DNA from: Hymenoscyphus infarciens
Taxonomy: Eukaryota; Ascomycota; Leotiomycetes; Helotiales; Helotiaceae
Direction of reading: 5' to 3'
Length of the DNA: 64,000 nucleotides
Assembly (NCBI GenBank): GCA_001414345.1
Contig: LLCB01000156.1
Coordinates: 1-64,000, forward strand
In this document: positions 1 through 12,399 of the stretch, piece by piece
Layout of the letters: every line of letters begins with the position of its first letter
Position numbering within the stretch: position 1 is the stretch's first letter
Made by a program: the position numbers and the translations under genes
The notes under the pieces: generated by a model
Seen by the model: only the letters and a program-made list of their open reading frames with translations
Told to the model about the DNA's origin: nothing
Databases searched by the model: none

Positions 1-43
<43 letters not shown>

Positions 44-178
44 GAATAATAATAAGAAGAATAATAAGAAGGATAATAAGAATAATAATAAGAATAAGAA
101 GAAGAATAAGAAGAATAATAATAAGAATAATAATAAGAAGAATAATAAGAAGAATAATAATAAGAATAGTACTAATAA
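1..178. repeat. TAA/AAG-type microsatellite at window start
   Basis: An (ATA)n run of about 42 bases grades into mixed AATAAG/AAGAAT triplets until about 170. It is simple-sequence DNA, truncated by the window edge, with no coding potential. Confidence 0.85.
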
Positions 179-185
179 TACTATA

Positions 186-290
186 ACGTATTTTTGAGTT
201 GAAAACACTCTAAGAAGCCTTATATTTAGAGATGAAAACTCTACTATATATATATAGAGAAAAGGTGTCACGTGAGACTCTCTTTTTCTA
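186..290 (+). repeat. Dispersed ~110-bp repeat, copy 1
   Basis: This segment (GTTGAAAACACTCTAAGAAG onward, ending in CTCTTTTTCTATAACA) recurs in the same orientation near 51650 and 53622. This copy keeps more C and G, for example GTGTCACGTGAGAC, than the other two, whose differences are mostly C-to-T and G-to-A. It may be an LTR or the end of an unidentified element. Confidence 0.6.
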
Positions 291-2306
291 TAACAAATAC
301 TAATACTAATAATAATCGTAATAACTCTTTTAATACTTTTCTAGTCTCTTCTCTTAATAATAAATTACTTAGTATAATTATTACTTAAAAAAAAAGAAAG
401 AAAGAAGTTTTAAAAGAAAGAAAGCTAAGATAAGAAACTTTATAAGTTTAGAAGTATCTTAAGATTATATATATCTTAGAAGACTTTTAAGTAAATACTT
501 CTAGAAGAAGGTTATAAAATAGACTTTCACTTTATAAGATTTATAGACTATCTTTTTACTTTATAGATAAGGATTATTATAGAAATACTTTAAGATTAAA
601 TATTCATCTAAGTATAGTTTATATAATAAATAAATAGAAGTATTAATTAGAAATTATACTTAAAAAGATAGAAGAGAAAAGCTAAGTTAGTACTCTAGAT
701 AAGTTTATTATTAATATTATACTAATCTCTACTTTTAATAAAACCTTTTTAAAGTTTATAGCTCTTATTAGTTAATATTTTACTTTAGTAGAATAAGCTA
801 GCTTTTATAATATATACTAATTAAATAGTATTATAGTCTTAGTATAGAGTACTAGTACTTTTCTTAATAAACTTAAATTATACTTTAATAATACTAGAAG
901 AGAGCTTAAAAAAGAGTTTATAAGAGATTACTAAACTCTTCCTCTTTTTTTTTATATATAGAAATTCTAAGTCTACTACTATATTCTAGAAGCTATAGTA
1001 TATTAGATTACGTCTAGCTAGAAGTGTTAATTAATAGTTCTAGAGTATAATTATTACTCTATTATAGAGTTAATTAAGAAATTATAGAAGTTACTAAGAA
1101 GTATAGAAGTCTTAATTATATTACTAAACTCTTTATAGTTTATAGAGATAACGTATCTATAAATAGCACTTTTTATAACTATCTCTAATACTATCTTTAA
1201 TAAGAAGAATATAATAACTATATTATACTCTTAGATAACTTTCTATAGAACTAATTATACGATTAAGCTAGCTAAAGTAGCTATATAGTATATATATAAT
1301 TACACTAGTAGCTAGAGTAGTACTAGGTTAATTAAAGTTAGAGTTATATAAGAAAGTATTAAATTACTTAAAATAATAGAGAAGTATAGAATTAACTTTT
1401 TAGTTCGCTACTAGTCTTTTAGTATATATTAAAAGATTTATACCTTTATACTATATATATATAGTTAAGTAATCTTTACTAAGCTTAGTATAGAAAAGTA
1501 TATATAACTATAATACTTCTTAATATTAATACTTAATAGAACGCTTTCTATTTAATAATAGAAATTAAATAGAACTAATATTAGAAAGCTCGCTTCTTTA
1601 TATCTAGAAGTTTAAGTAATTATACTAATAACTAATAATTAGATAATAGATAAGATTATAGAGTATATACTTATACTTTTTTATAAGTTTATCTATTAGA
1701 TATTAAAAGTAGAATCTTATCTCTTAGAAGTACTTAGTAGAGATTCTATAAAGACTAGATAATTTACTAAATAGTATAATTAATAAGAAAGACTAATTTA
1801 GAGATATTAGTAATAATATTAGAGCTGCTCTTAGAGCTTATGTTTTAAAAGTTATAGAGTATATCTTTTTATTTATTAATAATATTATATATTATATTAT
1901 ATAAATTTTAGATTCTTAAGTAAAAATAAACCTAATTTAAGAGTAAATACTAGAATTATTACGATTCTTAAGTATAACTAAGAGTATCTTACTAATAAGT
2001 ATAAGTTACTAATAAAGTCTTTAACTATATCTACTCTTATACTCTCTCTCTTAAACTATTAATTAGTATAGTCGATAGTATTATTATAATAAAATACTAT
2101 AGTATTTTAGATTAATATATTATTATAATATTCTAGTAGTACGTATTTAAATACGCTATAATACGATTATAATATCGTAATATTATATAGTATATCTTTT
2201 AATAACTTATAAGCGCTAAAACCTACTTTTTCTTAAAATAAGACTATTTATACTTTTTCTATATACTCTTTTATTACTTACTTATTACTAAACTTCGTAT
2301 TATATA

Positions 2307-2477
2307 TATTAGTATATATTTAAGAGGTAAATAGCGATTTAGATTAGTATACGTAAGTATATATACTTCTCGCTTAAGAGCTACTTAAGTAGGCATCGTA
2401 GCTAGCTTTACTTAGTATATATAAACAATAATATAACTCTTTTTATATTGCTTTTATAACTATAAGTTATACTAATA
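2307..2477 (+). repeat. Copia 5' LTR
   Basis: 171 bp, same length as the copy at 16285-16455. It begins TATTAGTATA, where the right copy has TGTTAGTATA, and ends TATACTAATA. Most differences between the copies are transitions of RIP type. ATATA precedes it directly. Confidence 0.85.
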
Positions 2478-4452
2478 CTGATTAGTAGACGTATAGATTA
2501 GATTAGATACTTAGTTACTTCGTATATTTCTACTACGAGTATACTTATATAAAAGTAAACTCGATATTACTAGTAGACTCCTCTTCTCTAATTATGATTT
2601 CTTTTACTATTTATTAAGAACTTTGATAATATACTATAAATGCTTCTTAAGATAGAAAGCGTCGATTATAAATACTAATCTTCTTTTATTTACTAAGATA
2701 ATTTATACTCTCTAAGATACTAATTTACTTGAAACCTAATATCTCTTTTACTTATAATCTACTAAGTAAAGTATAAATAGACTTTTGATAATATCTAAAT
2801 TTAATTTAAGTAATAATAATAGCTATAATATCTATAATATCTATAATATAACAGATATACTAATACTAATTCCAACGACTTTAGAGGCTTTAACTTTAAT
2901 ACTAAAACAAGCTCTAAAGCTAGTACTAAAGCTAAAGTTAATATAAATAGAAGAGACGATTTTTATAGCTAAACGAGAAGAGAAGTACGTTAAAAGAGAG
3001 AATAAAGACCTTCTTCTTTAGAACGAATTTTAAGTAGACTTTAAAGAATAGGATTAAGATAAATTCGCTAAAATCTACTAATCTACTACTACTAAGTTAT
3101 AATAAACACTTTATAGAAGAGGTATATAGGTTAAGATAGATAGATATAAGATATTTATATCTTAAGTACTATATAATACTACTACTAAGGTTAATTAAAC
3201 TAAGTAGTTAGACAAAGAAGTAAAAGCTATAGTATTAGAAGAAGCTAGTACTAAAAACTTTAGTTTCTATTATAAATATATAGAGAAATATACTAAAAGA
3301 TAATAAAAGCTATAGTAATAATAACTCTAATAATAATAACCTCTAGCTGAAAATATTACTTAAAACACCTAATCTAAGACAAAGGTTAAAGACGAAGCTT
3401 TATAAGCATCTACTATATAATAATAATAATAATAACTAATATAATAACTAACACCTTATACGACTTTAATTCTACTAACTAAAAGGAAAGACTTAAGCAA
3501 TTTAGTATAACTTCTAATCTAATCTTTAAGTTTACTAAAAGACGATTAGACCTCTTTCTTTATATTCTATTAATTTAGTAAAAATACTAGTAGTAATAAT
3601 TTTAATAATACTTCTAAGTATTTAGAATATAATTAGTAATAGAATAGTTCTAGTAAAAGACTATTAGTATAAATAAATATAGTATATTTTAAAGATAAAT
3701 TAACTTCTTAAAGTTTAAAGAGCTAAGACTACTCTTATATATTAGGTACTCTTATGAAAGTATATAAGAACGATTAAAAGTATAGTAGAAAAGAAGATAA
3801 CTTTGTAATTAAAGTTATAATATTTAAGAATATATATAAAAGAAGTAGAGTATTACTAGTGATTTACTCTCTTACTTTCCTTACTATACTAAAAGGTAAT
3901 ACTTTGAATTACTTTTATACTATACTTTTTAATAAATATAATAATTAATCTTTTAAAGTTTTATCTATATTTATATAATAATACTTTAAAGATAAACTTT
4001 ATAAAAGAGGCTAATTATCTAAGTAGAATAATATTAATTTATAAGAGATAATATAAGTATTTAAAGTATTAATATTAAGGTCTTTTAAGAATATATTATT
4101 AAAACTTAATTTACTAAGATTTTCTCTTTTTATAAACTTTTATATTAATAGTTAATTTTCGAATAAGCTAATTTTAGTATATAAAAGAGTTCTAGATTAT
4201 ATTATTATAATATTAACTTTATCTTAAGATCTTTTAATTTCTAATACTATTACTCTTTTATAAAGTTTAATTTAATCTTATATAAAAGTCTACTTAGAGA
4301 TAGTTATAAATAAAACTATAATAACTAAAAAGCATTTTTATAAGAGTAGATAATATAGTAGTATAAATAAATTTAATAGTATAGATTAATATAAGAAGAA
4401 GAGGATATATTATATATATAGAAAAGACGACTATTTATCTTAGGATTATAGT

Positions 4453-4897
4453 TATAATAGCACGCTATTCTAGATTATTATATAATAGCACTATTCTGAA
4501 TTATTAGTATTCGTGAAACTGCTAATATCTCTAAGTACTACTAATACCTCTAATATCTCTAAAGCTAAGATTATAAATAACCGATACTTATATAAGCGAA
4601 GTGTTAAAGATATTACTATCTAATATTTATATATAGAAGGGATTAAGGTTTAGATGTTATATATTTAGCTTTTTAGCTCTTATTATTTAGTATTAGCTAT
4701 ATTAGATAGAGCTTAGTTATTATTATTATTAAAACTTAGTAGCTTCTAATCTCTTATATATAAACGTTTATATTTAGTATAGAAGAGAGATAGTTATTAT
4801 TTTCTTCTATATTAGTACCTAGTATCTATATATATTATTCTATTATATATACTTCTATATACCTCTACTATAGTTATATATATTTTATACTATTATA
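4453..4897 (+). repeat. Gypsy 5' LTR
   Basis: 445 bp direct repeat of 11963-12399. The 8-bp length difference comes from an extra TTTTTAGC-like duplication around 4670. This copy is more AT-rich than the 3' LTR. Confidence 0.88.
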
Positions 4898-7699
4898 TAA
4901 AAATAATAACTCTTCTTTACTAGTAATAGCTTTAATAATATCTTCTTTAAGCTTATTACTACTCTTTATTTAGAAGTTAATTTACTCTTAATTTAGAATA
5001 TTATAATAATATTCTTATATAGCTAGGTAATTAAAGACTACTTAGATAGCTAGTAATACTAGGGTTTAGTATCTATATAAATAGCTAGTAAAAAACGTAT
5101 TATAGATATATTAAGAGATTAAAATATACTAAGTATTCCTAAGAGTTCTAATAACCCTAGATTTAGTAAATAAGTCGACTTATAATAGTTATCTAGAAGG
5201 CTTCTAAATCTAATCTTACTCTCTCCTCTCTTCTCTAATTTAATATTTAATATATTAGAATCTAGAGCGACCCTAGGTCCTTTCTAAGCTCTACTTCTAA
5301 GTATAGAGCCTCTTTTTAGAGAATAAAGTTAAGCTTTTATAAAAAGGTTCTTAACTTAGTACTATACTTCTAAGAACTCTAAGAAGCCTAAGAATAATAA
5401 AGGCAAAGGCCTAGTATCTAGAAGCTAGAGAGATTAATAAGACTTCTCTAATATAAACAAGATATAGAGTATAATCTAAGTTATAGAGGCTAAGGATTAA
5501 GAAAAAGAATAGAGAATTTTAGAGTAAGATAATTAGATTACTTAATTATTAGACCTAGTATAGTAAATTAGTTAATAACTACTAAATAATAACTAAAGTC
5601 TAAGTTCTATCTAATCTATATAAACACTTTCTTCTATTTCTTTAAACTATTATTAAAAATAAGACCTTACTTCTAATATTCCTTCCTTATAATAACTTAC
5701 TTTATATCTATAACCTAAAAGTACTTTAATTAAAAGTAAGATTATAGAGAAAATTAAACTTTTAGATAATAGTTTATTACTTCTATATAAGTAATAGAGA
5801 ATATTAATATATAATTAACTTTATATAAATACTAACTATTATTAGATACTTTTAACTTATAAAGCTCTTATTTAGAAGACAATAATAAAACTTGCTTAGA
5901 ACTACTTAGAGCTCTAATATAAGTCTAATATAAGTAAGATAATATTTAAAGATTATAAAGAAATAATTAAACTTTTTAATACTTACTATTTAACTAGTTA
6001 TAAGAAGAAGGATACCTAGAATACTTTTTAGTCTTTTTAGATAGAATAGAAGAGTTATATAGAAGAAAGTTTTATAGAATTTAAAAGTTACTTTTTAAGT
6101 ATAGTAATACTTAGTAAGGTATTAGAGTAAGATAAATTCTATTATATATAGAAGAAGCTTATACCTTAGTTTTAAAACTAATTAGTTAATAGTAAGAGAT
6201 ACTAGAATACTAACTTTAATAAGATAATAAGAGACTTTTTATTTATAGATAAAGAATAGTATTAAAATATTAAGTTATATATAACTAGTATAATAAGTAT
6301 AGAAAAACTAGTTATAATAAGCTTATTATACTAAAAGCCTAATACTAACTAATTCTTATTTAATTTAGTAATAAAACTCTTACTACTCTTATATAGACTT
6401 TATTCTACTTTTTAAAAAACTTCTTAAACTTTTAAGCCTTCTTCTACTAGTAAAAGATTAAAGACTTTATTTATAGACTAATTCTCTACTAGTATAAAGT
6501 ATTTTAATTATAAGAAACCTAGGTATATTAAGCTTAACTATCTTAATCTATCTAGTATTAATAAAATAGATAATTAATCTAAGAAAGAATAACTACCTAA
6601 AAAGTACTTTAACTCTAACTTAAGTTAGAAGGAAAATAAAGAGGCTTAGGTAAAAATACCTTTTTAAGCTTATATAAATATAATCTAGTTAAACTTAACT
6701 TTTTTAAACTTATAAGAGGAAAATAGTTTCTTATAAATACTACTTTTAGTATATAGAGATATAGTATTAAAATATAAGCTTTAGTAGATATAAGAGTAAA
6801 TAGGTACTTATTTTTAAATTAACTTCTAACTTTATAATTATTAAAAGTAATAGGTTTAAAGATCTAGAAACTACCTTATTTAGTATTTATTTATAGATAT
6901 AATAATAGTACTAAAAGCTAAGTAACTTAGTTTATTTAACTATATTTAAATATAAATAAATATTATATTTATAACTACCTTTTTATTATTCTAGACCTTA
7001 AATAATAAGACTTAATTATTAGTAATAAGTAGTTAAACTATTTTAAAGTTCTCTTTAACCTCTTAAAAAACTAGATTACTTAGCTAGCTAACTACCTCTT
7101 AACTCTCTACTATAGTAAAGAAATTTTACTTTTACTTTCTAGCTAGAACTAGAAACCTTTTTTAAATTACTAGTTAAATATAAATTAAAGAGAATATACT
7201 ATCTAATAATAAGAAAGATATAAAAAGAGTAGACTTATAAATATAGCTAAGTTATTATTTCTATTTATAATAATATCTCTTAAAATTTTAATATCTAACT
7301 TTAGTCTAAAGCCTCTATAAACTACTAGTATAGTCTTAAAAGGCTAGACTTTATACTCTTTTATTTATAAAATAAGTATAAATATAATATATTTTAATAT
7401 AAAATAGCTTAATTTAGAATTTTATATAATAAATATCTATAAGCTAGATTAGATTATTAATATAAGATTAGTCTCTTTCTAAGATAATAATAAGATAAGA
7501 GCTCTAATATAAGCCTAACTTCTAAAATATTACTTATTCTATAAAGACATGTTCTTAAAAGTAGCTTCTAATAAGCTCTCTTCTACTATAAATATAACTA
7601 TAAGATTACTTTAAATAAGCTACTTTCTAACTTCTTTTTACCTCTATATTAATAGTTAATTATAGAGCTTAAAGCTATAAAAGAGTATCTTATAAAGAA

Positions 7700-8260
7700 C
7701 TTAGATAAGAGGTTTAATATTAATAGTAATAGCTCTTTTACCTCTTTAGTACTCTTTATTAAAAAGGCTAATAGTAATAAGTTATAGTTCTATATTAATT
7801 ATAAGAAGCTAAATACTCTAACTTAAAATAATCTCTATTTAATCCCTTATATTAATAAGCTTCTTTCTAGGATAAGAATAGCTAAAATCTTTACTAAATT
7901 AGATATTAGATAAGCTTTTTATTATATCTAAATAAACCTTAACTTAGAAAAGATAACTATATTTAGAACTAGGTATAGTATATATAAATATAAGGTTTTC
8001 TCTTTTAAACTCTATAATAGCTTTACTACTTATTAATATTATATAAATAATATCTTAATTAACTATTTAAATAACTTCTATATTACTTACTTAGATAATA
8101 TTCTAATTTATTTACATACTATTAAAGAATATAAGAAATAGATTAGAAGGGTTTTAAATTAGTTTTAAGAAGTAGAACTTTAAGTAGATATTAAGAAAAG
8201 CAAATTTAGTATTACTAGAGTTAAATACTTAAGATTTATCTTAACTATAAAAAGACTTAA
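7700..8260 (+). pseudogene. Gypsy reverse transcriptase core (RIP-broken)
   Basis: The plus-strand frame reads as gypsy RT with stops replacing Gln and Trp codons. AKIFTKLDIR lies near 7880-7910, INNILINYL near 8050, and YLDNILIY near 8092-8115. YLDN in place of the catalytic YLDD is a G-to-A change at the second Asp. RT of this family copies the element RNA inside virus-like particles; this copy cannot. Confidence 0.85.
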
Positions 8261-10129
8261 AGTTAACTTTAAAAAAGTAAAGCTTTTATAAAACTAGGTT
8301 TAATCTAATACTATAATAGGTGTAAAGTCTTACTTAAGATTTATAGGATTTTATAGATAATTTATTAAAAGTTATACTAAAATCGCTAAACCTCTAACTA
8401 TAATAATATACTTTATAAAGCTATTTTTATAAATACTTAAATATAAAAAAGCTTTTAAAGTACTAAGAACTAGACTACTTATAATTTAAACCTTATACTA
8501 TTTTAACTTTAATTATAATATAAAGTTAGAAACCAACTCCTTAGAAGGAGTAATAGTAAGTATATTCTTATAATAATATAATAGCTTTTAGTACCTTATT
8601 AGATTCTACTTATATATCTTAGTTAGTTATAAATTAAACTAGGAGATCTATAATAAAGAGCTATTTATTATTATAGAAGCTTTTAAGAAATAGTACTTTA
8701 AACTTATATTATATTAGAAGTATATTAATATATATTTAGATTATAGATTATTAAAATACTTTATAATAACTAAGCTACTTATAGCTAAGTAAGTCTAATA
8801 AATAGAGTTTTTATTAGACTTTAACTTTTAGATCTGATTTATATCTAAGAAGAGTAATTAAAAAGTAGATATATTAACTTAATATAAATAAGACCTAAAA
8901 ACCTATAATTAAGTTAAAGTAAATAGCTGCTTATATACTCTTTTAGTACCTAAGTATTTAAACCTCTAAATTAATACTAAACTTACTTAAACCTTTTTAT
9001 AAGAATAGTTTACCTCTCTTAATATAATTTAGTTAAACGTTATTTTAGAAATAAGTTTAAATATAATTTAAAAGTTAAAAGAAGATAACCTATATTCTTT
9101 TTAATAAGAATATTATAAACTTCTAAATAAATACTACCTCTTATTAGATAATTTACTACTTTTTAAGAATTAACTTTATATTTAAAAGAATATTAAACTT
9201 TATATAAAACTAATCTAAGAAGTCTATAACTAAGTATCTAGTACTTACCTAAGTATAAAAAAGATATACTAGTTATTAGTATAATACTACTACTAGACTA
9301 GAATGTTTTTAGATTATAAGAGATATATAGAGAAGTATTAAGCCTATAAATACTCTTATTCTTAATAAACTAAGTAATAAGGCTTTCTTTACTCTTTACT
9401 TATACTTAACTATCTTATATAATATTTATATATAGACTTTAAATTATTCTTAAAAGATAAACATAGATTTAATACTATATTAGTATTTATTAATTAACTT
9501 AGAAAGGATTTAGTATTATTACTTTATTATTTAACTATAGATACTAAAAGACTAGCTAAACTTTTTATTTAATAGATTTACTATTTTAGCTACTATTTTA
9601 AATTAATTACGTCTAATTAAGAACTTTAATTTATATTATTATTTTAGATTAAATTTTATTAAATAATTAATATTAAGCTTAAGCTTAGTACTATCTACTA
9701 TAAATAGATAGATAGATAGATAAAGATAATAAACTAATATATTAATTAGAGACTAAGGCTCTTTATAACCTACTATTAAGATAACTAGAGCGAATTAATC
9801 CCTTTAATAGATAGAGTATAAATAATACTTTTATATTTATCTATTAGTATAACTCTTTCTTAGCTTAAGTTTAGACTTAACCTAAAAACTTTATAAGACT
9901 AGAATATACTAAAGACTTCTATTCTTTAGAAATAACTTAACTATAATAAGGTAGTAAAAGTAGTTTAATATATATACTCTACTTAGAGAATAGCTAAAGA
10001 TAATATAGATAAGGCTTAGAAAAAGATAAAAGATAGTATAAATTAGTATAAAAGAGTTATTAACTAGGATATTAGAGATAAAGTCTACTTATTTATTAAG
10101 AATCTTAAGATAAATTATCCTAGTTAAAA

Positions 10130-10500
10130 GCTTACTAAATAGTAGATAAGACCTTTTAAAATACTAGAACGGATAGAATACTCTTATAAGCTAAAACTTC
10201 TTAAAAGCTTATTAATTTATAATATTTTCGTTTTTAATATACTTTTAAAGGATTTAAATACCTCTTTACTAGAATAAGAGGTTCTAGAGCCTCTACTAGA
10301 TATTATTAAAGATATATAAGAATAAGAGGTATAAGAAATACTTAGTAGTAGACTTTTTAAAAGATAGTTATAGTATTAAGTAAAGTAGGTTAAATATAAT
10401 TTAGATCCTATTTAGTACCTTATAGATAATTTTTAAGGTTTACTATATTATTTAAGAGACTTTTATACTAAATATCTAAAAGAGCTAGGACTACTCTAAT
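10130..10500 (+). pseudogene. Gypsy pol C-terminus: GPY/F segment and chromodomain (RIP-broken)
   Basis: Translation gives an RPFKILE segment followed by a region matching the chromodomain of fungal chromoviruses: EVQEILSSRLFKR, then LQY.VKQVKYNLDPI, then DNF and LRDFYTKY, with stop codons at presumed Gln and Trp positions. Chromodomains of this class target integration to heterochromatin, consistent with the repeat-rich location. Confidence 0.8.
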
Positions 10501-10639
10501 ACCTTTTTAAATAGCTTAATATATAGGAATTAGATAAGAATTAAGTAAAAAAGTTAATTTATAAAACTCTATTAATACTCTTTAATTCTAGTTACTTTTA
10601 ATAAAGAACTTATAATAAAAACCTAAGATAAAACATTAA

Positions 10640-11948
10640 CTAATAAGAATGTTTAAAATTAATAAAGTAAAGAACTAAGACTAAGTTACTACTAAAATAG
10701 AGCTTATATATTCTCTTCTTCCTCTAACTTATTATCTTCCTCTTTACTCTCTTAAGTATAAAGAGCCTAAATTAGCTCTTTCTCTACTATCTCCTCCTTA
10801 TAGAGACGCTTCTTACCTTAGTAATCTCTTGTAACTAGCTTTAGAAGAGACGTTTATAAACTCTTTAGATAGGCTTTAAAGATAACTCAAACCTAGGTTT
10901 AAATAGAGGTCTTACTCTCTATAATATAGTATAAAGACTATTAAATATTAGTAACTAAAACCTCTCTAATAATTAAGAGGTATTTATAGTAACTTTAGTA
11001 TAAAGCGCTTAAGTCTCTTCTAAAAGAGTAAACTATACTTTTAAACTATTCTTTAGTACCTCTATACTAGTAACAACTAATACCTTATTTAAGGCCTTAG
11101 TAGCTCTCTTAATCTCCTTCTTCTCCTCTTTAAGCTTAAGCTTATTAAACTCCTTCCTAATAAACTATAATAACTACCTAAGTTAGAACGAATTTAGTAT
11201 ATATTTAGAATTAAACTTACTAGGATATATATAGTATTCTACTTAATATAGTATCTATACTTTTTTAACTTTAGCTTCTTAAAAGTATATATATAATCTT
11301 TATTTTAAGATTTTACTTAAAGATACTAAATATAGTAGACTTAGTAGGTAGCTAGAAGTATACTAGGAGAATATAAAAGAGGTATTTTACTATATTAGAT
11401 TAGCTTTAAATTAGGTCTAATTAAGAAGAAAAGAACTTACTTTTATATATATATATAGAATATATATATATTTTAGAAGATAAGTTAGTATATAAGGATA
11501 TATCTAATTAGAAGGTATTCTTACTATTTATATTATTTAGATAAAAAGAAAAGAAGAAAAGAAGTTAGAATTAGAGAAAAGTCGCCTACTAATATACTAC
11601 TTATAATAATAGCTATTACTTTATAATTATTATTTATTACTTAATAATTACTATTATAATATATAATAATAGTAAGAATATAACAACTCTATAGTAGTAT
11701 ACTACTTTCTATCTAATAGCTAATTATTAGTCTCTCTTCTATTTATATTCTATTATTATATAGTATATAGTAGTAAATAAAAAGCGATTAGCTCTTAAAT
11801 AATAATACTACTAGCTACTAACCCTACTCTAACGACTAGATACTATAATAGTAGATAAGTTATATTCTTTATAATAAAGAGATAAATAATACTTTAATTA
11901 ACTTAATACTATACTAATTAATAACCGAAGACTTAGAACGAGTCTTTT
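10640..11948. other. Gypsy region between pol and 3' LTR, with minus-strand K/E-rich frame
   Basis: About 1.3 kb separates the chromodomain from the purine tract before the 3' LTR, longer than in a minimal gypsy element. On the minus strand around 11045-11160 a frame reads as a Lys/Glu-rich coiled-coil-like stretch (RKEFNKLKLKEEKKEIKRAT), and around 10720-10810 there is an acidic stretch. I do not recognise a family. It may be a RIP-broken antisense ORF or chance coding from a purine-rich tract. Confidence 0.4.
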
Positions 11949-11962
11949 TAAAAGAGAGAGAA

Positions 11963-12399
11963 TATAATAGTATACTATCTTAGATTATTATATAATAGTA
12001 CTATCTTAAATTATTAGTATTTATAAAACTACTAATACCTCTAAGTACTACTAATACCTCTAATACCTCTAGAGCCGAGATTACGAATAACTAATACTTA
12101 TATAAGCGAAGTACTAAAGGTATTAATATCTAATATTTATATATAGAAGGGATTAAGGTTTAGATGTTATATATTCAGCTCTTATTATTTAGTATTAGCT
12201 ATATTAGGCAGGGCTCGGTTATTATTATTATCGGAACTTAGTAGCTTCTAACCTCTTATATATAGACGTTTATGTTTAGTATAGAAGAGAGATAGTTATT
12301 GTTTTCTTCTATATTAGTACCTAGTATCTATATACGTTATTCTACTATACGCACTCTTATATGCCTCTACTATAGTTATATATATTTTATGCTATTATA
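11963..12399 (+). repeat. Gypsy 3' LTR
   Basis: 437 bp, followed at once by ATAGT, the target duplication. It keeps C/G bases such as AGGCAGGGCTCGG where the 5' LTR reads AGATAGAGCTTAG. The two LTRs, identical at insertion, have therefore mutated unequally. Confidence 0.88.

Larger units (their letters stand above)
4453..12399 (+). mobile_element. Ty3/gypsy chromovirus, complete but RIP-inactivated, inserted in the copia element
   Basis: Bounded by LTRs of 445 and 437 bp with terminal inverted bases TATAATAG and CTATTATA, presumably TGTAATAG and CTATTACA before RIP. ATAGT flanks it as a 5-bp target duplication (4448-4452 and 12400-12404). Plus-strand translation shows the gypsy order. Reverse transcriptase lies at about 7.7-8.3 kb, with AKIFTKLDIR and YLDNILIY, a RIP-altered YLDD box. 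RNase H and integrase regions follow. A C-terminal chromodomain lies at about 10.33-10.5 kb, after an RPFKILE-type GPY/F segment. Gag should lie at about 5.6-6.8 kb. A purine tract at 11949-11962 precedes the 3' LTR. Stops throughout make it non-functional. Confidence 0.9.
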
